A DNA stretch of 39,819 nt from Hofstenia miamia. Taxonomy: Eukaryota > Xenacoelomorpha > Acoela > Hofsteniidae. The notes beneath the pieces are model-generated. The model ran no database searches. It was not told the origin of the DNA and saw nothing but the letters and a program-made list of their open reading frames with translations. The first letter of the stretch is position 1; each line of letters starts with the position of its first letter. Shown here piece after piece: positions 32,401-39,819 of the stretch. The translations under genes and the position numbers were made by a program. The stretch spans positions 288,742-328,560 of the forward strand of contig CABFPE010000051.1 of NCBI GenBank assembly GCA_900660155.1, written 5' to 3'.

Positions 32401-35400
32401 AAGAACTGTATATACTGTTTTTATCATTAATGATGTCATTGCATGGCATAGAATCTTAGACACCCAATATTTACTCATATATTTAAGAACCCAATGTCCA
32501 TATTGTATCATGTATTCGAATAGCATAAATAAAAGTCACTAGTGCAATTAAAACCATTCAAAATTTATTAATATATTAATCATAATTTGTTCGATGCATT
32601 TCCAAGGGACCCAAAATTATCAGGAATTTTATTGAAATTCATTTTCTTGATTTTGAGTCGTCTGAATATTTGAATATGAGATAATTTCTGATAGTGATAC
32701 GATTAATGTATGTATATTATTGAAAACCATTTTATTGTAAAATTGAGCGGATTAACCGTTGTTGTAATGCTTTTTGGTAAGATAAATTTCTTGTAAAAAG
32801 AACGTCTTTCGTAGCTGATCAGGAAACTGCTTATAATATTCTTAGATGGGCATTTATTGAATTTTTAAGCTTAGTTATCGTAACACTAATCATTCAATCT
32901 GAATTTGAGTGATAATTGAACGCAAATGATCCGTCTTTTCGAACAAACGGAAACTTTGAATTAAATAAGAAAATGCTATGTACACGTAGTTTTTAAAACC
33001 TCCATGTGTCATGCATATTGCATTTCGAAAAAATTGTACCCGACCCGACCCAATTCATATAGAATTGTTGACTCCACCCAGCTCGACACTTTTGTAAATC
33101 TGATCATTGTGCACAGGGTAACGTGATTTTGGCCTCAAAAATTGATTCAGTTATAATTTCGTTAGAACTAGTGGGAATCCCACATGGGGATTAACCAAAT
33201 GTACAACTCTTTCCTATGACAGTCATAGATGAAGTGATATTATTTCTTTGTAGCAATATTCTGATGTGCCTGATTGTATTAAATATCGTAATGTCACGAT
33301 TTATTGGCCTAAAAATTTTGAATTTGTTTAAATCATTGAGGAGTGGTTTAGTTTTCGAGATTTAACCATTGTTTCTGAATTCAGAGAATAGATAGTTTAG
33401 AGGGTGACGGAAGTGCTCTTTGTGGTACCACAGCAACTGTGCTTCTGCTTCGCAATAGTTTGGAGTTAGCTATTGCTTCCTTGGGCGACAGCCGTGCTAT
33501 TCTTTGTCGGCGCGGTGTAGCACGGATGATTAGCTTTAATCATTTACCAGATGTTGATACCGAGCGGAAGCGCATTGAAGCAAGAAATGGTTTTGTGTGT
33601 TCTAATAGTTTTGGTACGTTCAAGTTTTTCTTTCTTTCGTCTTAGAAATATAACTTTTTTGTAAATGTAGCAAGTTGTCATGTAAAATGTGCAATACAAT
33701 AAATTTAAGTTAAGCATATACGTATGTATGTATGTATATATATATATATATATTTGCTCACAAATATTAAGAAAGTATTATTATTCAAGCAACTTGTCTA
33801 AATAAATGTGTTTAAGAAAATATTGTAATTCACATATTCCTCTTTTATTTATATATAGTAATTGTCAACAATAAAATATTGAAGATGACGCAAATTTCTT
33901 GAGGTGGAATGCAAGAATCAATTATAAGTATATCTTTTAAAAAATAAATATATTTATGCAATACTTGCTTTTACAAACAGGTTTATGTAGATATAAAATT
34001 GTTATTTATTTAGATTTGGTGAGTTCGAGGGGCCTGACTCATTGTCTTCCTACCAATATTGTAATAAAGAAATGAGCTGTGGTGGAAAACCACATAATCA
34101 TGCTTCCAAATGCAGTGGAACTGAAACTACAGCAACAAAGTACTATACACTAAGATGTCACAATGGTTAGAAAAAATGATGATACTTCAAAAAAATACTT
34201 GTAAAAATGTAAAAAAATTCAGATTACACAATCTTCGTTATATTTGTTAATAATAAAGATTCATTTTTCTATTGCACCCATGTAAGTCATCAACAAAATG
34301 TCACACTAATATCATATGTGATACTTTGAAACTGCAAAGATGCACCTTTTATTTGTCCAATTTAACCATGTTTGATAAGTTGCATTTGAACAATCTGATG
34401 TAGTCTAGGTATGCTAAAAATGTATTGCAGAAGAAATTTTTTTTTAAATAAGTTGAAGATTAAATCCAACACAAAAGTTATGCATTTGATGAAACTTGAT
34501 GTTTGCTATTCCATATTCTCAAAGTGGGGAAATCGCAAAGATCATCGAATCGATGACATGTATTCTAATATAGTTATCACCGAAATATATATATATATAT
34601 ATATATATATATCAAGGTTGGACCTTGGGTTTAGGTCTAACCTTGGGTTTTGGGGTAGGCTACCCAAGGCTTGGGTGGTATTGAAAACCTTGGGTTTGGT
34701 ATTTTTCTTAAAGTAACGAATTTTTTGAAACAATTTTTTATTCTTTCAAAACTAATTTTAATACCGAATACAGAAATTAAAAATTACAAAAGTTTAATTG
34801 CATAAGTTGCAATAAAAATGCCACATCGTGGATGGCTAAACAACTGACATTGTGCACATTTAATTCCATCTATGTATGGGGTTTTACAAACACAGCAATT
34901 ATGAGTTAGAGTCATGCTCCTGCAACTCTTCGCCTGCGGGAAACTTCGATACTGGAAACTTAACAAGTAGTTCAGTAAAGCGAAGCTTCTTTTTCTTGAT
35001 GTAGACGTTTCTTCAAGAGGGATGTTTCGTTTTTGAGGAAACTTCATTTTCTCGGCATTGTTTGCAAGAAATAATTGGGCGTCACGTGTTTCAGCAGAAA
35101 TTCTGTTACGCAATTTTGTAAAAAAAGCAACTTCTTTCGAAAAGCTTCTTTCAACAGACGCTGTCACAGCAATATTTCAAATAGTCAATGCAAAACTGCC
35201 AAGACTACACCATTCTGAAGCTTTAACAGACCAATAAGCATCAAATGCAACATTCCTGGAAAATTCGCGTACAATAAATTTTCCAATTTCGGCAGAAAAA
35301 ACAGCATGATTAAATGTTTCCATTTTTCGGGACGCTCTCGCTGACGCATACTTCACAAGCAACCTAACACCTTCGGCACATTCAAATTCTGACATTTCGT

Positions 35401-37976
35401 TTTTCTGTGATACAGCTGGATCTAGCATTCGATATGCATTGTAAAGATCACAAGCAAAGTTTTTTTCGAATCGATGCTTCACTAAGCCTTCCGCAATTTT
35501 ACCAGAATTGGAAAGATCCGTATCGGCAAGTGTTTGCAAAAAAGTAAAATGTTTCTGTAATGACATCAATTCAACGCATAAAGTTCCCATATTAGAACTG
35601 TCGGACTGGACACAATCTGTTGCGTTGCATACATACTCGCATATGACAATAGTTTTTTCGATCTTCTCAACCCAGTCAGACATTCTTTCTAGTGATGTAA
35701 GCTTCTGTAAATTTATAAAATCTTTCAAGTCAAGCAATCGAAACATTGCATCAATGTTACTGTTCCACCTAAACTGTCCTGGACGGATAAGCTCCTTAGG
35801 AGTCTCAACGCCATTAGCAAATCGAATAGCTCTTAAACAAGAAGATGATCCCTCTGGACTTTTACCCAGTTCCCTTAAAATTTCATCAAGAATCAATAAG
35901 CTATCTGATGCAACAAGACAATTTTTACCAATATCTTTAGGGAGCAGCTGGAAGGAATGCGCAGAACAATGGGGACTGTATATGCCCCTTGCTTCACAGG
36001 TCGAACTCGATATCTGCAGAACAGTGTCTTCCCATTGACATTCGTAGACTTCCTCCTCGTTCTCCACATCTCCCGAATCATTATCAACTATATCAATTTC
36101 AGAAAAAACTTGGATTGCATTCTGCATAGCCACGGCATTATCAGCAATAATACAGAACACCTGTAAACCACTACTGCCTAGTTCGTTAATTGTGTTGCTG
36201 GGGGTTTTTTCTATGTCTTCTGATCTTAGCCGATCCACCCTCATACTACTCAGGAAAAAGCATTTGCCATCAACGTCCATTGTAATATTAAAATTTTTTT
36301 GCGATTAATTGTGCCACCATCAATCATAAGGTAAACGTCATAGTTTTTGTACATTGTAAACAATTTCTCCTTGTATTCAGCAGCCATTTTCTTTGTGAGA
36401 TCAGATATTTTGTGCCTGTTAAGGCCTCTTGGAATTTTAGCATTAAATGCCTCCTTAAAACTAGGATTGTAGATAATACGAAAGGCTAGACTGTTATTTG
36501 CAAACTCCAAGACGATCTTTGCATTTTGGGCCTCATCACATATAGTAGCATTGAAAAAGTTTCCAATATCAACAGTTTTTCTTCCAGATGTTTTTTTCTG
36601 TACAACCAAGTTGTACTCTTGAAAGTGCTTCGCTTTAATGTGGCTAACAAAAGAATTTTTACCATAATTGCTGCGTAGAATAGTAGGTTCACATAGCTTA
36701 CACGTTGACTGCGGTTTACCAACCTTATTATTGCCAATGCAATAAAATATTCATTCAGATCAACTCCAATTAATGCCATAGCGTATAATCGACAGTAAAA
36801 ACAATTTAATAGATACAACACGTGTGAGAAATAATTTAGTTCCTTTTTCTCAAACTAGATGGCTTTAAGCATTAAAGTGCTATCGGGGCGGTGTCTTGAG
36901 TTGCTGTACAAATGACAAACTAAAACAAAATGTCTATAAGGATCAATATCAAATTAGATGAAAAACTACAAATTGATTGAAATTATACAAATTGATTAGA
37001 TGCAAAATATGTTAGGATGCTATCAGGCAAATCGGAAGTTGTGATTATAGAAGTTGGAATCTTGTGTCACCCCAGAAATATAGGCCTATTGCGCCACAAC
37101 CGGCATTGTATTGTGTTTTGCCAATTTCCAAACTTGGGTTACCCAAGCCCAAGGTTACTAACCTTGGGCTTGGGTCTTGGGTTTCACACCCAAGTTTACG
37201 TGTGTCGAATCTTTGGTTTCTTGGTCGTCAAACGTGTGGCCGGAATGATGTAAGCTGGAAAATCTTGTATTCGTCACTAAACATTACTTGATGCCACATC
37301 TCAGGGGTGTGGTGTTGGTATTGCCTGCAGAAGCGCAACCGGTCTCGAATGTTCTTTGAAGACAATCGGGGTTAGGCTGCCGGTTTGCACGATGGAAGGT
37401 CAAAGGTAGTATTCATTTAACACTATAATGATAGTGCTTTTTCAGTGAAAATGTATTGTGTGTAAATCTAATTAATTGGCTAAATGAATCTGTTGTAAAT
37501 TCCAAGAAAAAATTGGGAGTTCCAGGAATTTTACGCAGTTTCCAGGAAATAGCATAAAACACGTTTTAGACAGGTTACTGTTCCATACTTTTTGCCAGTA
37601 CTGTATATATATATATATATATATATATTCGAAAAGTATATATATATGTGCATGCTTACAAAATGTACTAAGTATTCTTTAGTGCCAGGCAAAAATTAAT
37701 ATGAATATATCAATTTTTGTCAGTTTATATTTTTAGGTATAAATATTGTAAATATGGCATACACAAAAAATTATGGCTTAGTGAAAAATTTTTTCCGTGT
37801 ATTACGTTTAGTATTAACCATAAATTTTTATTTTTATTTTATGTATATACATTGTTATTAAATTGATTATAGGCCAGACTCTTGTCAATGCTCGCCTTTC
37901 CATGACGAGAAGCATAGGTGATACAGAATTAAAAAGATTTGGTGTCATGCCCGTGCCTGATTTAATTGGTTTTGAA
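19017..37976 (+). CDS. PPM1K: Mitochondrial PP2C-type protein phosphatase, PPM1K orthologue (3' end outside window)
   Basis: Exons 19017-19241, 20011-20288, 33387-33613 and 37873-37976 join in frame to 278 codons. The first about 40 residues are rich in Arg, Leu and Ser and lack acidic residues (MTVTIQRFLARSRLYSK), a mitochondrial presequence. The PP2C core follows: GRRHTNEDR and FDGHGG (metal-binding Asp/Gly), CGTTATV, ASLGDSRAILCRRG, and ARLSMTRSIGD with another metal-binding Asp. The layout, including WDFRLDTEVDIEQSIKKGFP before the core, matches animal PPM1K. That enzyme dephosphorylates the branched-chain ketoacid dehydrogenase E1 subunit in the matrix and so activates branched-chain amino acid breakdown. 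The last part (TDG and DN motifs) is not in the window. Introns 2 and 3 are stuffed with transposons. Confidence 0.9.
20011..20288 (+). CDS. PPM1K: PPM1K exon with DGHGG motif
   Basis: Acceptor GTTTTTTTAG|ATT; encodes HTNEDRVIATELADN, LLLGIFDGHGGSLAADF and the following helix. The donor is probably GGCAC|gtggat at 20289 (phase 2); this site is weak and could be a few bases off. Confidence 0.85.
20372..20409. repeat. (TA)n microsatellite next to the MITE-like left end
   Basis: About 38 bases of TA repeat ending just before the CTTATA terminal repeat at 20412. Confidence 0.9.
20412..21345. mobile_element. MITE-like element with inverted ends and GAGGCGCTTTG boxes
   Basis: The left end CTTATAGGAGCCGCTTTTTT (20412-20431) is an imperfect inverse of the right end CAAAGCGCCTCTTATAAG (21328-21345), and both touch (TA)n runs. 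Inside, GAGGCGCT(T/A)TG or a one-base variant recurs in direct orientation at 20448, 21107, 21138, 21259 and 21291. No transposase is encoded in the 934 bp. A cluster of TTACTAGTAA palindromes is nested inside. The family is not recognised; the TA-rich flanks are compatible with a TA-type target but give no unambiguous duplication. Confidence 0.55.
20755..21046. repeat. Cluster of TTACTAGTAA palindromes
   Basis: The 10-bp palindrome or a one-base variant occurs at 20755, 20769, 20780, 21004, 21026 and 21037, with GTTACC/GGTTAC runs around it. AGGTTACCACAATTTGCCAA just right of the cluster (21056-21075), followed by CCCT, resembles a hAT-type terminal repeat read outward, so a small element may be nested here. 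Confidence 0.5.
21346..21392. repeat. (TATG)n/(TA)n microsatellite
   Basis: Compound TATG and TA repeat directly after the right end of the MITE-like element. Confidence 0.9.
21393..22910. other. PPM1K intron 2, unassigned stretch
   Basis: AT-rich. A minus-strand open frame at 21927-22133 (68 codons; IPNWRVEDEQAVVRRIQKLF) has a more protein-like composition than its surroundings but no recognised family. Confidence 0.35.
22919..23320 (-). pseudogene. Copia-type retroelement RNase H fragment
   Basis: On the minus strand, about 23220-23290 reads LVRIYSDASLATPNVFGITF, containing the YSDAS segment with the first RNase H Asp. After one frameshift it continues SSKKHKRNSRSALTVEAMAD, matching the W.S.K....RS.LAAE(A/T)LA segment of Ty1/copia-type RNase H domains, then GKRLLFDFQHIRENL, matching the (D/K)KRL.(I/V)(D/E)I..(I/L)RE element. 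Nothing else of the element is visible on either side. Confidence 0.6.
23326..23989 (-). mobile_element. Mariner-like element remnant
   Basis: The right end, read inward on the minus strand, is TACAGGGTGACAAAAAAATT at the TA of 23990-23991, a mariner-type terminal repeat. A weakly similar TACAGAGTCATGTTGAAACT lies at 23324, which would give a 664-bp element; this left end is doubtful. Confidence 0.5.
23485..23900 (-). pseudogene. Mariner-like transposase, N-terminal double-HTH part
   Basis: Two overlapping minus-strand frames, related by a frameshift near 23670, encode the paired-type DNA-binding region. The first helix-turn-helix is GNSSEASRRLSDEFNIHRV and is followed by FEKTGSVNDAPRSGRP, the GRP linker typical of mariner proteins. 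The second is KSSRRLATELQISRQSVLNL, then HKKKMHPYIPRLVQKLHEV. The DDE catalytic domain is missing, so this is a truncated or internally deleted copy. Confidence 0.75.
24150..25010 (-). pseudogene. piggyBac transposase fossil (second copy), middle and C-terminal parts
   Basis: The minus-strand frame 24787-24999 reads PVKIGFKELKFYPG and then GGMGERIAYKLMRG, GHHLHIGNIFAPTPLIYF. This matches the piggyBac core (KPxKxGFKxW..., GLGExVVxxL, HxLYFDNFFTSxxLL), with the second catalytic Asp changed to Gly. In the next frame TVRENRRNN follows, as in the family's GTxRxNR. Near 24200-24310 a Cys-containing remnant may be the C-terminal Cys-rich domain. Stops and shifts throughout. It differs clearly from the young element at 28.0-30.4 kb. 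Confidence 0.65.
25010..26630. other. PPM1K intron 2, unassigned stretch
   Basis: Some minus-strand readings look once-coding (for example SKLSAVDVEEQAILNNVFDI near 25450-25490 and EMMAKFVKFLGDHFEPSLIG near 26190-26250) but I recognise no family. They could be the degraded N-terminal half of the piggyBac fossil or another element. Confidence 0.3.
26634..27813 (-). mobile_element. Tc1-like transposon fossil with terminal repeats
   Basis: The ends sit at TA dinucleotides (26632-26633 and 27814-27815). The right end read inward is TACAGTACGCGCCAGCAAGT, and the left is TATAGTAAACGCAAAAACTG, similar over the outer 13 bases and again at GACT. The length of 1180 bp is normal for a Tc1-type element. 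The transposase lies between them on the minus strand. Confidence 0.65.
26701..27611 (-). pseudogene. Tc1-like transposase fossil
   Basis: The N-terminal part at 27306-27611 holds the DNA-binding region (KVSDRDILHMRN, then PPKSSARSIKSQIGASGDHL, matching NPKSSARELKxExGxS of Tc1 proteins). The middle (27020-27300) is frameshifted; a stretch near 27090-27150 could be the VYVRR...VKHP region. The C-terminal part at 26701-26900 is one frame with two stops: PDMNSIENLWSIVKRRLKY contains the catalytic Glu of the DDE triad in its usual SPDLNPIENLW setting, and it ends with VDTLIAAKGGNTKN and a TAA at 26701. Confidence 0.8.
28194..28391 (-). pseudogene. piggyBac C-terminal Cys-rich domain, downstream of the premature stop
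   Basis: In frame with the transposase after the TAA, 65 codons lead to a TAA at 28194-28196. The pattern is that of the cross-brace zinc domain of piggyBac transposases: QCRYC (C-x2-C), then FCCKTC, then LCVVPC and QLHH. In the family this domain binds the transposon end repeats. Its Cys/His positions are intact, which suggests the stop is recent. Confidence 0.85.
28392..30050 (-). CDS. piggyBac (PGBD-type) transposase, Cys-rich tail cut off by a stop
   Basis: 552 codons from the ATG at 30050 (good GCCAATGG context). The N-terminal about 145 residues are acidic, then Ser/Thr/Pro-rich. The transposase core follows from about residue 146 (TPLDFFQLIFDD, EQTNLYAAQNP). The catalytic triad is present: SVDEAM (D286), YFDNYFS (D366) and YNIGMGGVDLSD (D475). 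Conserved GYKVWCLCDATNGY, GTARSNRKKFP and KWWHRLFYF are also there. A TAA at 28392-28394 ends the frame. The same frame continues beyond it to a Cys-rich domain ending at 28194, so one nonsense change separates core and tail. A cut-and-paste transposase of the PGBD4-like type; activity would need the tail or readthrough. Confidence 0.92.
   Translation of the reverse strand: MAKLTPNQVLSMIESDGDWATSDEGELSDDEDFSNTLANSLDRAQASSNTISTLPFESETVSDDDSPPNLPSSLNSPCMSVSPTGSPSRTTSAVPTDVLQSTPVTSSSSSMSVGPRTISTVPTAVAFQPPPFTSKTGPSSNLDSHATPLDFFQLIFDDQVFQLIVEQTNLYAAQNPPSARYPWVDTNKSEMKSFLGIIIAMGFHSLPQTEDYWSSDPLLKVPGIVDGMPINRFKLLLRCLHLNDNTTMKPRGDPGHDKLHKIRPLLTMARENFMREYHPSRQLSVDEAMVGYKGRSSLKQYVPMKPTKRGYKVWCLCDATNGYMCNFEVYTGAGSVDTRSHGGLGPFVVLNLVEPYKNLVHFVYFDNYFSTVDLASRLLECNTYSCGTARSNRKKFPNTLKNLKLDRGASKSELVENDTVNCISWQDKKLVHFIDTISDPNEVTQVSRKNKDGTRVLVDCPQAVKRYNIGMGGVDLSDAKRKVYSCSRKAKKWWHRLFYFILDVCIVNTHIIQSETPHQPKLKQKQFRLELVKNCCFRKISRKHHKRGDPPL
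30060..30156 (-). other. Possible intron in the 5' UTR of the piggyBac gene
   Basis: On the minus strand GCTG|gtaagt (donor at 30156) and a pyrimidine-containing ATTATTTCTAG (acceptor ending at 30060) bracket 97 nt just upstream of the ATG at 30050. Both sites are near consensus. Splicing is inferred only. Confidence 0.45.
30302..30321. repeat. Perfect 20-bp palindrome in the piggyBac right end
   Basis: CTACTGAGCATGCTCAGTAG is its own reverse complement. It lies 12 bp inside the inner copy of the terminal repeat, so it may be a protein-binding site. Confidence 0.85.
30334..30354. repeat. Internal copy of the piggyBac terminal repeat
   Basis: 21 bp exactly inverse to 28011-28031, located 20 bp inside the outer right terminal repeat (30375-30388). 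The left end has no second copy at the same distance, so the ends are asymmetric, as is known for piggyBac. Confidence 0.9.
30393..33384. other. PPM1K intron 2, unassigned stretch
   Basis: AT-rich with a (TA)n run at about 30820-30837. GAAGCAAGT near 31996 and ACTTGCTTC near 32052 form a short inverted repeat around CACTTC/GAAGTG hairpins. Around 31650-31740 a minus-strand reading (LRIEGDPYVAAQLVPVKK) looks once-coding but is not recognised. No gene seen. Confidence 0.35.
33387..33613 (+). CDS. PPM1K: PPM1K exon with GTTATV and GDSRA motifs
   Basis: Encodes GDGSALCGTTATVLLLRNSL, ASLGDSRAILCRRG and RKRIEARNGFV. Donor TTTTG|gtacgt at 33614 is strong. The acceptor is within 33385-33400; 33387 (TTCAGAG|A) fits the phase of the previous exon. 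Confidence 0.85.
33722..33753. repeat. (TATG)n/(TA)n microsatellite in PPM1K intron 3
   Basis: Short TATG repeat passing into TA repeat. The remaining DNA between 33614 and 34584 is AT-rich without recognisable genes. Confidence 0.85.
34585..34612. repeat. (TA)n microsatellite at the hAT left end
   Basis: 28 bases of TA repeat directly touching the CAAGGTTGG start of the hAT element. Confidence 0.9.
34613..37197 (-). mobile_element. hAT transposon, young but broken
   Basis: About 2.6 kb with the transposase on the minus strand. Both ends are built of TTGGGT/ACCCAA repeats: left 34613-34707 (starts CAAGGTTGGACCTTGGGTTT), right about 37124-37197. A stretch of about 35 bp inside each end (TAACCTTGGG...ACCCAAG) is related in inverted orientation. 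The left end starts in (TA)n, and the right end runs into Tc1-like sequence without a clear 8-bp duplication, so the outer right end may be deleted or rearranged. Subterminal repeats of this kind are typical transposase-binding sites in hAT elements. Confidence 0.75.
34784..36732 (-). pseudogene. hAT (BED finger) transposase with extra C-terminal zinc finger
   Basis: Minus-strand order: BED-type zinc finger at 36625-36702 (C-x2-C-x16-H-x4-H); RNase H-like core from about 36550 with the first Asp in YLMIDGGTINRKK; a frameshift at an A-run near 36295; FCIIADNAVAMQNAI (second Asp); SPHCSAHSFQLL, the hAT CxxH motif; AYWSVKASEW; then a TGA at about 35177-35179; then NIAVTASVERSFSKEVAFFT and KLRNRISAETRDAQLFL, the hAT dimerisation region. 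After it comes a Lys/Ser-rich linker and C-x2-C-x9-C-x2-C-x4-H-x2-C at 34823-34897, an addition not usual for the family. Only one frameshift and one stop interrupt it. Confidence 0.88.
37200..37603 (-). mobile_element. Truncated Tc1-like element with one terminal repeat
   Basis: The right end read inward from 37603 is CAGTACTGGCAAAAAGTATG, a Tc1-type terminal repeat, with TA (37604) outside it. Inside, about 37200-37395 encodes on the minus strand PRLSSKNIRDRLRFCRQYQH, TPEMWHQVMFSDEYKIFQ and RPRNQRFDT, the middle of a Tc1 transposase with the first catalytic Asp in FSDE. The N-terminal DNA-binding region is missing, and the C-terminal half is cut where the hAT right end begins. Confidence 0.8.
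37604..37629. repeat. (TA)n microsatellite at the Tc1-like end
   Basis: 26 bases of TA repeat starting at the TA target next to the terminal repeat. Confidence 0.9.
37873..37976 (+). CDS. PPM1K: PPM1K exon with SIGD motif
   Basis: Acceptor GATTATAG|GCC, donor GAA|gtaagt. Encodes QTLVNARLSMTRSIGDTELK and RFGVMPVPDLIGFE; both junction phases fit exactly. Confidence 0.9.
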
Positions 37977-39819
37977 GTAAGTTGGTTATATTAATGTGTT
38001 TATTGTTTAGTGTATTTATGGATTGTTAATTGAATTATTTCAATTAATGCTTTTTGATTTGGTGTTAATAGAGTCAATCTTAATTCAGGTATAAATGAAT
38101 TGTAGGTATAATTCAGAAGCCTTCTACCCAACGCAAAATGAAATCTTGATTTGGCGTTTGGATTTTCCGTGATCTACCAAAAAAATAAAAAGCGTTTGTT
38201 TTGTCGGAAAGTGACTATATAAGCAGTGTAAATCGCTAATGTCAAATGAACATTATCAAAAAATGCAATGCCAACATTTGTGAAAAAGATGACCTCATTT
38301 AAAAAAGAAAATTGATATCTCATGTCAAGTTATTGGAGTTTTCGATCTCACTGTGATGTGTTGAAAATTTGGTTTACATTCGTTGATTATAAATTTAATT
38401 ATTTATCAGAACCTTTACGAGCCAGCCCATGCATCAAAAACTGAACTCTCTAATTTGTTGTTTACTGCGGTAAAGAGTATAATTGGCTAAAAATAATAAG
38501 TTGTTTCTGACGCCTTGTGAAAACTTCAAAAATGGACTCAGAATGCCGATGCAAGCGTTGGTGGTGTCATATTTGCGGATCAATGTGTCTTTTTGCAATG
38601 TTGTTATGGATGAAATTATTGGAGTAATATACCCGATAGAGCCTCACCCAAAGGTCGCAGAATTTTAAAAAATGCTGCATTCGATTTCTGACGAAGTATC
38701 TAACACAATTATGCACTATTTTTTGGTTTTTCTTGGATACCGCAGTAACGAGTAGAAATTTCAGTTAAAAATTACTTTTTTACTGGGCCTGGACCGTAAA
38801 GTCGCTGTTATCAGCATTTGGTTGAATCATATTAGCTACTGTTCATGTTATTCTACCACAAAATGTCGAGGAAAAAATATTTCGCTATTGGGATTCTAAT
38901 AACCTTGTTAATGTTTTCTTGTTTTCAGCTTTCCTTTAATTGGAAAACGTTGATTATCAGGTTGACGTAGTATTTGAACTTTTCTTGGGAAATAATGAAA
39001 TTGTGTGCCATTACATATATTTTGCAAGACTTGACACCAGCTTATGTGTACGTATATGCATGTAGTTTATAACTGTTTCAATATTTCAATTCTTCCTGCT
39101 GATAAATATGATTTGTATGGACATGTATATTGAATATACAGAACAGTGAAAACTCCACGAGAATGTAGATTTCCGTATCTACACAAAAGGCATTAATATC
39201 ACTGATACCTCTAATATATATTGTACTAAATTTTTGTTTATATAGTACACATAAGAACTGATGCTACTACTTAATATTACCATCCTTAGGTGACTGTTGT
39301 AAGTCTGTGAGGCACAAATTAATAATAAATATAATATTTACGTGTAACTTCATTGTACTAAACTTTCGTTGTTATTCCACATCTTCTATGGCAGCCGTTT
39401 TCTTTGCAGTAGATAAATAATTTTCTTTCGGATTTAGATTTAGAGAACTTTAATCTATTGACTGACACTTATGATACCATTGCTAATCGAGATGCAAATT
39501 TTAATGAGATTTGTGCAAGATTTGACAACCAATATTTCAGAAACTTCTGAATACATTCTTTTAAAAATATTTTTGAATATACTAAGGTTTTCATGCTGAA
39601 TACGATTTTTGTGTTATATTTTACACATCAAGCATATTTACTAAAGTCATTTTAAAAAAGCCCTTTTCAGAGTCATAGGATGAAAACTTAATTTCATTTA
39701 TAAAAATTAAGGAGAAATTTGAATTCACAATGCTAATATTAATCCAATTGCAAAAAATCAAAGCTATAGTGTGAAGTTAGGTGTCCGGATACTTATGTAC
39801 AACAGTATATATATATATA
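37977..39819. other. PPM1K intron 4, unassigned; possible Tc1-type end at the edge
   Basis: No further PP2C motif (TDG or DN) was found, so the next exon lies outside. The last 40 bases (GGTGTCCGGATACTTATGTA then CAACAG and a TA run) resemble the end of a Tc1-type terminal repeat. Two short open readings (38483-38668 and 39437-39550) are unrecognised. Confidence 0.4.

Noticed and set aside
35508..36038. 176-codon + strand open frame
   Set aside because: Antisense to the hAT transposase, with no domain of its own.
38395..38490. Reading NLYEPAHASKTELSNLLFTA after an acceptor-like TTATCAG, considered as the next PPM1K exon
   Set aside because: It does not match the PP2C region expected after the SIGD exon and hits a stop quickly.

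Overview
The window is AT-rich nuclear DNA from an animal, probably an invertebrate that I cannot place further. The evidence is spliced genes with GT-AG introns, a mitochondrial PP2C phosphatase of the animal PPM1K type, an F-box/WD-repeat-like gene, and a dense load of animal-type DNA transposons. No rRNA, tRNA or CRISPR array was recognised.

Layout. (1) 1-6180: a degenerate Ty3/gypsy-type LTR retroelement on the + strand (gag, protease, end of RT, RNase H, integrase), followed by a second partial gag of the same family. This block is less AT-rich than the rest. (2) 6180-12120: AT-rich intergenic DNA with a broken piggyBac fossil, probably one element split by about 2 kb. (3) 12125-17164: an F-box/WD-repeat-like gene in six inferred exons (about 402 aa), with a Tigger/pogo fossil complete with terminal repeats lying antisense in its third intron. 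(4) 17165-19000: intergenic. (5) 19017 to the right edge: the 5' two thirds of a PPM1K orthologue. Four exons join in frame (278 codons); the last exons lie beyond the window.

The second and third PPM1K introns (about 13.1 kb and 4.3 kb) hold most of the mobile DNA: a MITE-like element with repeated GAGGCGCTTTG boxes, a copia-type RNase H fragment, a mariner-like fossil, a second piggyBac fossil, a Tc1-like fossil with recognisable ends, a near-intact piggyBac element (TTAA duplications, perfect terminal repeats, a 552-codon ORF and one stop before its Cys-rich tail), a young hAT element (BED finger, RNase H-like core, dimerisation region, extra C-terminal zinc finger) and a truncated Tc1-like element.

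The two host genes share a strand, about 1.85 kb apart, and nothing suggests a functional link. PPM1K should act in the mitochondrial matrix on branched-chain amino acid catabolism. The F-box protein should be a substrate adaptor of an SCF ubiquitin ligase. I found no clearly new biological system. The most notable items are the MITE-like element at 20.41-21.35 kb, the asymmetric piggyBac ends with a 20-bp palindrome, and the hAT protein with an added zinc finger. All exon boundaries, terminal repeats and family assignments were read by eye.
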